A DNA stretch of 64,000 nt from Streptomyces sp. NBC_01454 (GTDB lineage: Bacteria; Actinomycetota; Actinomycetes; Streptomycetales; Streptomycetaceae): assembly GCF_036227565.1 (NCBI RefSeq), contig NZ_CP109460.1, positions 6,572,001 to 6,636,000 on the forward strand. Reading direction: 5' to 3'. The translations under genes and the position numbers were made by a program. The first letter of the stretch is position 1. Every line of letters begins with the position of its first letter. The notes below the pieces were generated by a model. The model was given only the letters and a program-made list of their open reading frames with translations, searched no databases and had not been told where the DNA came from. This document shows, in pieces, positions 15,350 through 23,378 of the stretch.

Positions 15350-17938
15350 TCACTGCTCGTCCGCAGTGGAGAACGCCGACGGGTCGCCGAGGTCCGCGGC
15401 GAGGGCGCTCAGGTCGTTCGCCGCGGCGCTCAAGGGGGCTGCGCGGAGGGGTAGTTCGGCCCAGATGATCTTTCCCTGGGAGGTGTGGCGGGTGCCCCAC
15501 CGCTGGGCGAACCGGGCGATGAGGAACAGCCCGCGGCCGCCCTCGTCGGTGGTCCGCGCATGGCGGAGGTGCGGTGCGGTGCTGCCGGCGTCGGACACCT
15601 CGCAGATCAGCGCCCGTGCCCGGATCATCCGCAGGCTGATCGGTCCGGTCGCGTGCCGGATGGCGTTGGTGACCAGCTCGCTGACGATCAGTTCGGTGGA
15701 GTAGCCGAGCTCCTCCAGGCCCCACTCCGCCAGCCGGGCGGCCGCCGCCCTGCGCGCCTCGCCGACCGCCGACGGATCGGCGGGGATCTCCCACGTGGCC
15801 AGCTGGGTATGGGGCAGGGCCCGGGTGCGTGCCAGCAGCAGCGCCACGTCGTCGACCGGCCGGGCACCCGGCAGGCCCTCGACCACCGCGTCGCAGAGGC
15901 TCTCCAGCGGTGCCTGCGGATCGGCCAGGGCGCCGCGCAGCCGGGCGATGCCCCCGTCGAGGTCGAGGGCCTTCCCCATCAGCAGCCCGTTGGTGTAGAG
16001 CGCCAGCAAACTCCCTTCGGGCAGGGGCACTTCGACGGATTCGAAGGGCATCCCGCCCAGCCCCAGCGGCGGCCCGGTCGGCAGCTCCAGCAGTTCGGCG
16101 GCGCCGGTGGGGCTCACCAGCAGCGGCGCGGGGTGACCGGCGCGGGCCAGCGTGCAACTGCAGGCGACCGGGTCGTAGACCGCGTACAGACAGGTGGCGC
16201 CGACGACTCCGTTGCCGGCGGTGTCGGCGCCACCGGCGGTGCCCGGGGTGCCGGCGGTGCCCGGGGTGCCGGCGGTGTCGGCGGGGCCGGTGTTCGCGTC
16301 GTCGGCGACCCGGTTGACCATGTCGTCGAGGTGCGCCAGCACCTCTTCCGGGGACAGCGGAAGATCGGCCAGCGCCTGTACGGCGGCGCGCAGCCGGCCC
16401 ATCGTGGCCGCGGCGTGCACCCCGTGGCCGACCACGTCGCCCACCACCAGCGCGACCCGGGCCCCGGACAGCGGGATCACATCGAACCAGTCGCCGCCGA
16501 CACCACTGAGCGAGTCGGCCGGCAGATAGCGGTAGGCCGCGTCCACCGCGCACTGGTCGGGAAGGTCGCGCGGCAGCAGGCTGTGCTGGAGGGCGAGGGC
16601 CGTGGTGTGCTCACGGGTGTATCTGCGGGCGTTGTCGATGGCCATCGCGGCGCGGGTGACGAATTCCTCGGCGAGCACCAGGTCGTCGGGCTGGAAGGGC
16701 CCGGTGTGCTGCCAGCGGGCGAACGCGGCCGCTCCCAGGAAGACCCCCCGCGCCCGCAGCGGCACCACCATCAGGGAGTGGAAGCCGAGCCCGCGCAGAT
16801 GCGCGGCGTGGACCGGGTCCTCGGCCGCCCAGTCGCCGTCGGCCAGGTCGAGTGTCTGCAGCAGCGTGGAGTTGCCTTCGGTGAGACTCAGCACCACGGG
16901 CGCCGACGGAGGGTAGGAGGCCCGCTCCCCGACCGCGACCACCGCCTCCGGGCAGCCCTCGCGCACGGACTGCTGGCCCGCCCGGCGCATGGAGAACAGC
17001 GCCGTGGCATCGACCGGTCCTGCGGCCGGCTGCTCCCCGCCGAGCAGCGCGTCGAGCAGATCGACGGTGACGAAGTCGGCGAGATCCGGCACCGCCGCGT
17101 CGGACAGCTCCTGCGCGGTCTGCCAGACGTCCAGCGAGCTGCCGATGCGCTCCGCGGCCCTGTTCAGCAGCGCCATCCGCTGCCGCGACCGGTAGCTCTC
17201 CGTGACGTCGAGCACCATGTAGCAGACGCCGAGCACCTGGCCGGCGCCGTCCTCCAGGCGGAAGAACGAGGTGGAGTAGGCGTGCTCCCGCTGCGGATCG
17301 GACTGCGGCTGTCCCAGGTATTCGTAGCCGACCGAGGGGAGACCGGTGCGCAGCACCCGGCGCATCTCCGCCTCGATGGCCTCCACGGCCAGGCCCGGCT
17401 GGACGTCCCCCAGGCGCTTGCCCAGGCGCGCCTCGCGGCTGATGCCGCCCATCCGCTCCAGCGCGTCGTTCAGCCACACGAACTGCAGATCGGCGTTCAC
17501 CATGGCCACGCCGATCGGGGACATGCCCAAAATCCCCTCCAGGAACGACCGGCTCGCTCCTGACCAGGGTGTCTGTGCCATCTCGGCGGCGAGGACGAGA
17601 CGTGCGGAGCCGTGCGCGGTGTCCCTGACCGGCAGGATGCGCAGTTCCAGGTCGAGCCGGTGCCCGTCCTTGTGGCGTACCGCCTCCAGGCCGCTCCAGC
17701 CGTCCGCCGCCGCCAGCCGGGTCCGCCACTTGCTCTCCGGATCCGGGCCGGGGTCCACTCCGGTGAACAGGTTTGCCAAGGGCTTTCCGACGGCCTCGGA
17801 CACCCGGTAGCCGAGCAGGCGCTCGGCCCCCTCGGTCCAGCCCTGCGTCATCCCCGCGCGATCCGTCACCACCACGGCCGTCCGCGTGAGGTCGAAGACG
17901 CCGTCTCCGGAGACACGGCTGCTCTGGGGCGCGCTCAT
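15350..17938 (-). CDS. PAS-PAS-GAF-SpoIIE (PP2C)-HATPase regulatory protein
   Basis: This ~862-residue protein has two PAS domains (VFDLTRTAVVVTDRAG.. and LEGILGMSPIGVAMVNADLQFVWLNDAL..), a GAF domain (~300-460), and a SpoIIE/RsbU PP2C domain. The metal motifs of the latter are GGDWFDV and GDVVGHG. A C-terminal anti-sigma type ATPase domain ends it (ELIVSELVTNAIRHA; GRGLFLIARFA). It can both dephosphorylate and phosphorylate anti-anti-sigma partners in response to signals. The PP2C domain carries an inserted 18-bp tandem repeat region (TPGTAG units). ATG 17938 begins the conserved part; an in-frame start at 18055 would add 39 basic residues, and neither has a strong ribosome site. A methyltransferase gene is divergent. 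Confidence 0.85.
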   Translation of the reverse strand: MSAPQSSRVSGDGVFDLTRTAVVVTDRAGMTQGWTEGAERLLGYRVSEAVGKPLANLFTGVDPGPDPESKWRTRLAAADGWSGLEAVRHKDGHRLDLELRILPVRDTAHGSARLVLAAEMAQTPWSGASRSFLEGILGMSPIGVAMVNADLQFVWLNDALERMGGISREARLGKRLGDVQPGLAVEAIEAEMRRVLRTGLPSVGYEYLGQPQSDPQREHAYSTSFFRLEDGAGQVLGVCYMVLDVTESYRSRQRMALLNRAAERIGSSLDVWQTAQELSDAAVPDLADFVTVDLLDALLGGEQPAAGPVDATALFSMRRAGQQSVREGCPEAVVAVGERASYPPSAPVVLSLTEGNSTLLQTLDLADGDWAAEDPVHAAHLRGLGFHSLMVVPLRARGVFLGAAAFARWQHTGPFQPDDLVLAEEFVTRAAMAIDNARRYTREHTTALALQHSLLPRDLPDQCAVDAAYRYLPADSLSGVGGDWFDVIPLSGARVALVVGDVVGHGVHAAATMGRLRAAVQALADLPLSPEEVLAHLDDMVNRVADDANTGPADTAGTPGTAGTPGTAGGADTAGNGVVGATCLYAVYDPVACSCTLARAGHPAPLLVSPTGAAELLELPTGPPLGLGGMPFESVEVPLPEGSLLALYTNGLLMGKALDLDGGIARLRGALADPQAPLESLCDAVVEGLPGARPVDDVALLLARTRALPHTQLATWEIPADPSAVGEARRAAAARLAEWGLEELGYSTELIVSELVTNAIRHATGPISLRMIRARALICEVSDAGSTAPHLRHARTTDEGGRGLFLIARFAQRWGTRHTSQGKIIWAELPLRAAPLSAAANDLSALAADLGDPSAFSTADEQ
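16233..16280. repeat. In-frame 18-bp tandem repeat in the PP2C domain
   Basis: The unit GTGCCCGGGGTGCCGGCG occurs at 16239-16256 and 16257-16274, with degenerate copies on both sides. On the coding strand it encodes Thr-Pro-Gly-Thr-Ala-Gly repeats between PP2C motifs. This is a likely site of copy-number slippage between strains. Confidence 0.75.
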
Positions 17939-18131
17939 ATGACCGGTCCAATGCCGGTACCACCTGCGCCGGACGCCCTTCTCGGACGTCCTCGACGCAC
18001 CGTACCGGCCCTTCCACGGTACTCCCTCACCCTCGCCGGGCGCTCTTCCCGGCACCGGCCCGTGGCCCGCGGAGCCTGCCCGGGAACCGTGTGCGCCCGG
18101 CGTTGTCAGTGGTCGCTGTCATCCTCGGAAC

Positions 18132-18863
18132 ATGAGCACCGACGCCCCTGCCGACCGGTCCCGCCGGCCCTGCGACGCACCCGCCAACCCCGGTGTCCGC
18201 CGGCGGGAATCGCCCCTGCCGACCGCCGACGCCGCCTACTGGGAAGCGGCCGCCGCCTCGTTCGACGACGAGCCCGACCACGGCCTGCGCGACCCGGACG
18301 TCCGCGCCGCCTGGGCCGCCCGGCTGCGCACCTGGCTGCCGTCCGGGCCCGCCGCCGTCCTCGACCTGGGCTGCGGTACGGGCAGCCTGGCGCTGCTCGC
18401 CGCCGAACAGGGGCATCGCGTCACGGGCGTCGACCGCTCACCGCGCATGATCGCCCGGGCGCGTGCCAAGCTCGCCGGCCAGGAGGCTGCGTTCCTGGTC
18501 GGTGACGCCGCCGAACCGCCCGTGGGGGAGCGGCGGTTCGATGCCGTGCTGGTGCGCCATGTCCTGTGGGCGCTGCCCGATGCCCCTGCCGCGCTGCGCC
18601 GCTGGGCCGGTCTGCTCGCTCCCGGCGGCCGGCTGGTGCTGGTGGAGGGCCGCTGGGGCGAGGCCGAGCCCATAGGTCTGCCGGCCGCCGAACTCACCGC
18701 CCTCGTCGCGCCGTTGGCCGCGGGGATACGGGTGGAGAGCCTGGTGGACGAGCCGGCGCTGTGGGGCAAGGAGGTGACCGACGAGCGCTATGCGCTGATC
18801 GCCGAACTCCCGGGCCGGGGCGCCGCGGTGAGCGGTGTCCCGCTCGCGCCGCCGCCCGGGTGA
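18132..18863 (+). CDS. Class I SAM-dependent methyltransferase
   Basis: This 243-residue protein has the SAM-binding motif I VLDLGCGTGSLALLAAEQG (~75-93), motif II VTGVDRSPRMI, the DAAEPP acidic loop, RFDAVLVRHVLWALPD (motif IV region) and LLAPGGRLVLVEGRWGE. This is the methyltransferase_11/25 pattern of small-molecule methylases. The first ~30 residues are disordered and Arg/Pro rich. No substrate is indicated. It stands alone, divergent from the phosphatase/kinase gene. Confidence 0.85.
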   Translation: MSTDAPADRSRRPCDAPANPGVRRRESPLPTADAAYWEAAAASFDDEPDHGLRDPDVRAAWAARLRTWLPSGPAAVLDLGCGTGSLALLAAEQGHRVTGVDRSPRMIARARAKLAGQEAAFLVGDAAEPPVGERRFDAVLVRHVLWALPDAPAALRRWAGLLAPGGRLVLVEGRWGEAEPIGLPAAELTALVAPLAAGIRVESLVDEPALWGKEVTDERYALIAELPGRGAAVSGVPLAPPPG

Positions 18864-19111
18864 GGCGGCGGGCACGGACGGTGCCTCAGCCCTCGCGCAG
18901 CGCGCGGACACACCGCCACTCCCCGGCGAACGGCCGGTAGCCGAAGACGTGGTGCCCACCCCTCCCGCGGCGCCCCGATGCCCGGTTGGCTCATTCCGTA
19001 CGGCCGCCGCACGGTTTCAGTGGCCGTTACATCTATTCGCGCGTACGGTGCTGCCGCGGGCCGCCGCAGTGGCGCGGAGGTCCGCCGATGCCACGAAGGA
19101 GGAGCCGCTTC

Positions 19112-20962
19112 ATGTGCGGAATCACCGGATGGATCTCCTACGACAACGACCTCACCGCCCAGCGCCGCACGCTGGAGACGATGACCAGGACCATGGCCTG
19201 CCGCGGGCCCGACGCGGCCGGAGTCTGGCTCGACACCCACGCCGCGTTCGGCCACCGCCGGCTCGCCGTCATCGACCTCGACGGCGGCGCGCAGCCCATG
19301 ACGGTGGACCACGACGGCCGCACCCTGGTCGTCACCACCTACAGCGGCGAGGTCTACAACTACCGTGAGCTGCGCAGCGAACTGACCGGGCTGGGCCACA
19401 CCTTCCGTACCCACAGCGACACCGAAGTGGTGCTGCACGCCTACCTCCAGTGGGGCGAGGCGTGCGCCGAGCACCTCAACGGCATGTACGCCTTCGCGCT
19501 CTGGGACCCGCGCACCGAGGAACTGCTGCTGATCCGCGACCGGATGGGCATCAAGCCGCTCTACTACCACCCCACCCCCGACGGCGTGCTGTTCGGCTCC
19601 GAGCCCAAGGCGATCCTCGCCCACCCCTCGGTACGGCCCACCGTCGACGCCGAGGGCCTCGCCGAACTCATCACCTTCACCAAGACCCCCGGCCACGCCG
19701 TCTACAAGGGCATGCACGAGGTGCGCCCCGGCCATGTCGTCCGGGTCGGCCGCACCGGCGTGCGCGCCACGCGCTACTGGGCCCTGGAGGCCCGTGAGCA
19801 CACCGACGGCCTCGACACCACCATCGCGCACATACGGGACCTCCTCGACGACATCGTGGCCCGTCAGCTGATCGCCGATGTGCCGCTGTGCACCCTGCTC
19901 TCGGGTGGCCTGGACTCCTCCGCCATCACCGCGCTGGCCGCCAAGGCGCTGGCGGAGCAGGGCAGCGGACCGGTTCGCTCGTTCGCCGTCGACTTCACCG
20001 GCTACACCGAGAACTTCACGCCCGACGATCTGCGCGGCACCCCCGACGGGCCCTACGCCCACGCCCTGGCCGAGCATGTCGGCTCCGACCACCGCGACAT
20101 CGTCCTGGACACCGCCGACCTGATGGACCCCGGCCACCGTGCCGCCGTGCTCGCCGCCCGCGATCTGCCCAACGGCTTCGGCGACGGCGACACCTCCCTC
20201 TACCTGCTGTTCAAGGCCGTCCGCGAACGGTCCACGGTCGCCCTGTCCGGCGAATCCGCGGACGAGGTCTTCGGCGGCTACCGCTGGTTCCACGACCCCG
20301 CGGCCGTGCACGCCGATACGTTCCCCTGGATCGCCGCCGGCATCGCCGGCCGCTTCGCCGGCGGCAACACCGGCCGCGAGGCCCTGCTCGACCACGGGCT
20401 GCTCGGCAAGCTCGACCTGCCCGGATACGAGCGGCGCCGCTATCGCGACGCGCTCGCCGAAGTGCCCTTCCTCGACAGCGACACCGGCCTGCAGCGCCGG
20501 ATGCGCGAGATCAGCTATCTGCATCTGACCCGCTTCGTGCAGGTCCTGCTCGACCGCAAGGACCGGGCCAGTATGGCCGTCGGCCTGGAGGTCCGCGTCC
20601 CGTTCTGCGACCACCGCCTCGTCGACTACGTCTTCAACACCCCCTGGGCGATGAAGACCTTCGACGGCCGGGAGAAGTCGCTGCTGCGCGCCGCCACCCG
20701 CGAGGTGCTCCCCGACCTGGTCGCCGACCGGGTCAAGAGCCCCTACCCCAGTACCCAGGACCCGCGCTACAACGAGGCGCTGCGCACCGAGCTGAAGGCC
20801 CTGTGCGCCGACCGCGACGCCCCCGTGCGGCCGCTGCTGGATGCCGCCGCCACCGCGCATGCCACCGCCGACGGGGCGGCCGCCGACATCCGTCCGGCCG
20901 CCGAACTCGTCCTCGGCATGAACGCCTGGCTGCGCACGACCGGCACCACCCTCGCACTGTGA
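19112..20962 (+). CDS. asnB: Asparagine synthetase (glutamine-hydrolysing), AsnB type
   Basis: This 616-residue class II amidotransferase has catalytic Cys2 in MCGITGWISYDND and glutaminase-domain marks CRGPDAAGVW, GHRRLAVIDL and SGEVYNYRELR. The synthetase domain follows, with the PP-loop LLSGGLDSSAITAL, then ALSGESADEVFGGYRWF and EVRVPFCDHRLVDYVF. It transfers amide N from glutamine to aspartate using ATP. ATG 19112 has a very strong AAGGAGGAG at 19096-19104 and is the only start that exposes Cys2. It may instead amidate another metabolite, but nothing nearby suggests a biosynthetic cluster. A GntR gene follows after 165 bp. Confidence 0.92.
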   Translation: MCGITGWISYDNDLTAQRRTLETMTRTMACRGPDAAGVWLDTHAAFGHRRLAVIDLDGGAQPMTVDHDGRTLVVTTYSGEVYNYRELRSELTGLGHTFRTHSDTEVVLHAYLQWGEACAEHLNGMYAFALWDPRTEELLLIRDRMGIKPLYYHPTPDGVLFGSEPKAILAHPSVRPTVDAEGLAELITFTKTPGHAVYKGMHEVRPGHVVRVGRTGVRATRYWALEAREHTDGLDTTIAHIRDLLDDIVARQLIADVPLCTLLSGGLDSSAITALAAKALAEQGSGPVRSFAVDFTGYTENFTPDDLRGTPDGPYAHALAEHVGSDHRDIVLDTADLMDPGHRAAVLAARDLPNGFGDGDTSLYLLFKAVRERSTVALSGESADEVFGGYRWFHDPAAVHADTFPWIAAGIAGRFAGGNTGREALLDHGLLGKLDLPGYERRRYRDALAEVPFLDSDTGLQRRMREISYLHLTRFVQVLLDRKDRASMAVGLEVRVPFCDHRLVDYVFNTPWAMKTFDGREKSLLRAATREVLPDLVADRVKSPYPSTQDPRYNEALRTELKALCADRDAPVRPLLDAAATAHATADGAAADIRPAAELVLGMNAWLRTTGTTLAL

Positions 20963-21127
20963 CCACCCCCGGGGGATAGCACTTCCCGGCACGGCGGGCG
21001 CTCCTGACGCACAATGGATGCGACAAACAAGCGCACCGGCGGGTAGGCACACGTCACGCATCCCGGGAGGACCCCGGGAGACGAGGCGTCGCGCACCCGC
21101 CCCACCACCAGCAACAGGAGCGCCCCC

Positions 21128-21517
21128 GTGTCCCCGCAGCCCTTGTCCCTCACCATCGACCCGGCGGCGTCCGCCGCGCCGTTCGAGCAGGTACGCACCC
21201 AGATCGCGGATCAGGCCAGGGACGGCGGCCTGCCGGTCGGCTACAAGCTCCCCACCGTCCGCGGCCTGGCGGAGGACCTCGGGCTGGCCGCCAACACCGT
21301 CGCCAAGGCCTACCGCGCACTGGAGACCGACGGGGTGATCGAGACCCGCGGCCGCAACGGCAGCTTCATCGCGGCGGCCGGCGAGGCCGCCGACAAGGAG
21401 GCCGCCGCGGCCGCCGAGACCTATGCCCGCCGCGCCCGGCGCCTTGGCCTGGACCACCGCGCCGCCCTCGCCGCCGTCGACAACGCCCTGCGCGCCACCT
21501 ACGGCACCGACGCCTGA
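21128..21517 (+). CDS. GntR-family regulator, YtrA-like
   Basis: This 129-residue protein has an N-terminal winged helix at ~14-80 (PFEQVRTQIADQARDGGLPVGYKLPTVRGLAEDLGLAANTVAKAYRALETDGVIETRGRNGSF) and only a short helical tail. That is the size and layout of the YtrA subfamily, which usually controls ABC transporters or nearby operons. The GTG start follows CAGGAG (21115-21120). It sits between asnB and the dimethylargininase gene, 50 bp from the latter, so it may be cotranscribed with and control that gene. Confidence 0.87.
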   Translation: MSPQPLSLTIDPAASAAPFEQVRTQIADQARDGGLPVGYKLPTVRGLAEDLGLAANTVAKAYRALETDGVIETRGRNGSFIAAAGEAADKEAAAAAETYARRARRLGLDHRAALAAVDNALRATYGTDA

Positions 21518-21567
21518 CACCGGCGCCTGACCCGCCCGTACCCCCACCGCCGCCCGAAAGGATCCGC

Positions 21568-22344
21568 ATGCCCAGCCGGCACGCGCTCATACGCCGCCCC
21601 GGCCCCCGCCTCGCCGAGGGCCTCGTCACCCATATCGACCGCCAGCCGGTCGACCCCGCGCTCGCCCTGCGCCAGTGGGAGTCCTACGTCCAGGCGCTGC
21701 GCGACCACGGCTGGCAGACCACCGAGGTCGCCCCCGCCGACGACTGCCCCGACGCGGTCTTCGTCGAGGACGCCGTGGTCATGTTCCGCAATGTCGCGCT
21801 CCTCACCCGCCCCGGCGCCGGCTCCCGCCGCCCCGAGGTGCCCGCCGCACGCGCCGCGGTGGAAGCCCTCGGCTGCTCCGTCAACGAGATCCGGGCCCCC
21901 GGCACCCTGGACGGCGGCGACGTCCTCAAGGTCGGCGACACCGTCTACGTCGGCCGCGGCGGCCGCACCGACGCCGAGGGCATCCGCCAACTCCGCGCCG
22001 CCTTCGAACCGTTGGGTGCCCGCGTGGTCGCCGTACCGGTCAGCCGCGTACTGCACCTCAAATCCGCGGTCACCGCCCTCCCGGACGGCACCGTCATCGG
22101 CTACCCGCCGCTGGTCGACGACCCCGCCCTCTTCCCCCGCTTCCTGCCCGTCCCGGAGGAGTCCGGCGCCCATGTCGTCCTGCTCGGCGGCGGCAAGCTG
22201 CTGATGGCCGCCGGCGCACCGAAGAGCGCGGAGCTCCTCGCCGGCCTCGGATATCAGCCGGTCCTCGTGGACATCGGCGAATTCGAGAAGCTGGAGGGCT
22301 GCGTGACCTGCCTCTCGGTACGGCTGCGCGAGCTGTATGCGTGA
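21568..22344 (+). CDS. ddaH: Dimethylargininase (DDAH)
   Basis: This 258-residue protein is a pentein-fold guanidine hydrolase. It shows the acidic substrate-binding motif DAVFVEDAVVMF, the GTLDGGDVLKVG loop, the catalytic His in SRVLHLKSAVTAL and the nucleophile Cys in EGCVTCLSVRLREL at the C-terminus. It hydrolyses methylated arginines to citrulline and methylamines. Its length matches bacterial DDAH, and arginine deiminases are much longer. AAAGGATCC precedes ATG 21568. It is downstream of the GntR gene and upstream of the pirin gene on the same strand. Confidence 0.9.
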   Translation: MPSRHALIRRPGPRLAEGLVTHIDRQPVDPALALRQWESYVQALRDHGWQTTEVAPADDCPDAVFVEDAVVMFRNVALLTRPGAGSRRPEVPAARAAVEALGCSVNEIRAPGTLDGGDVLKVGDTVYVGRGGRTDAEGIRQLRAAFEPLGARVVAVPVSRVLHLKSAVTALPDGTVIGYPPLVDDPALFPRFLPVPEESGAHVVLLGGGKLLMAAGAPKSAELLAGLGYQPVLVDIGEFEKLEGCVTCLSVRLRELYA

Positions 22345-22413
22345 CGGGCGCCCTCGCGCGGCGCGACGTGCGCCTGCCCGGACCGCACACCCGACCGCGC
22401 CTATCGTGACGCC

Positions 22414-23373
22414 ATGAGCAACCTCGACCTCAGACCCGCGCCCAGCGTGTGCGGCGGCACCGGCCGCACCGGCCCGGTACGCGATGTCCAGCCCGGCAAA
22501 CAGGTGCCCCTCGGCGAGAGCACCGTTGTCCGCAGGCTGCTGCCGAACCTCGGCCGGCGGATGGTCGGCGCCTGGTGCTTCGTCGACCACTACGGCCCCG
22601 ACGACATCGTTGCCGAGCCCGGTATGCAGGTGCCGCCGCATCCGCACATGGGTCTGCAGACCGTCACCTGGCTCCACCAGGGCGAGGTGCTGCACCGCGA
22701 CAGCCTCGGCAGCCTGCAGACCGTACGGGCCCGGGAGCTGGGCCTGATGACCTCGGGCCGGGCCATCGCCCACTCCGAGGAATCCCCGCACGGCCACGGC
22801 CCGTTCCTGCACGGCGCCCAGCTGTGGGTCGCCCTCCCCGACGAACACCGCGATGCCGCCCCCGCCTTCGCCCACCACACCGACCTGCCGGTGATCGACG
22901 GCGGCGGGCTGTCCGCCACCGTCCTCCTCGGCGAACTGGCCGGCGCCGCCTCGCCCGGCACCACCTACTCCCCGCTGGTCGGCGCCGACCTCACGCTCGC
23001 CGCCGGCACCGACACCCGGCTTCCCGTCGACCCCGACTTCGAGTACGCGGCGCTGACCATCTCCGGCGAGAGCGAGGTCGACGGCGTCCGCCTGGGCCCC
23101 GGCGCCCTCCTCTACCTCGGCTGCGGCCGCGGCGAACTGCCGCTGCGCGCCGACTCCGACAGCAGCCTGCTGCTCCTGGGCGGCGAGCCGTTCGAGGAGA
23201 AGATCGTGATGTGGTGGAACTTCGTGGGGCGGTCGCAGGCGGACGTCGAGGAGGCCCGGTCGGCCTGGATGTCGGGCTCGCGCTTCGGCGAGGTGAAGGG
23301 CTACGACGGCGACCGGCTGGCGGCTCCGGCGCTGCCGCCGGTGGCGCTGAAGCCCCGGGGCAGGGAGCGCTGA
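22414..23373 (+). CDS. Pirin-family bicupin protein
   Basis: This 319-residue protein has the pirin N-terminal cupin metal site PPHPHMGLQTVTWLHQGEVLHRDSLG, with the second His pair in MTSGRAIAHSEESP. A pirin C-terminal domain ends VMWWNFVGRSQADVEEAR, the most conserved C-terminal mark of the family. Pirins bind Fe(II) and act as quercetinases or as redox-linked protein partners; the role here is unknown. The stop lies 5 bp from the stop of the converging molybdenum hydroxylase gene. Confidence 0.92.
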   Translation: MSNLDLRPAPSVCGGTGRTGPVRDVQPGKQVPLGESTVVRRLLPNLGRRMVGAWCFVDHYGPDDIVAEPGMQVPPHPHMGLQTVTWLHQGEVLHRDSLGSLQTVRARELGLMTSGRAIAHSEESPHGHGPFLHGAQLWVALPDEHRDAAPAFAHHTDLPVIDGGGLSATVLLGELAGAASPGTTYSPLVGADLTLAAGTDTRLPVDPDFEYAALTISGESEVDGVRLGPGALLYLGCGRGELPLRADSDSSLLLLGGEPFEEKIVMWWNFVGRSQADVEEARSAWMSGSRFGEVKGYDGDRLAAPALPPVALKPRGRER

Positions 23374-23378
23374 CGGCG

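Noticed and set aside
16233..16280. CRISPR-like repeat
   Set aside because: The repeats are directly tandem, in frame and without spacers; they are coding slippage repeats.
18788..21547. 919-codon minus-strand frame across asnB
   Set aside because: asnB has full motifs and an ideal ribosome site; the antisense product is Gly/Val-rich filler.
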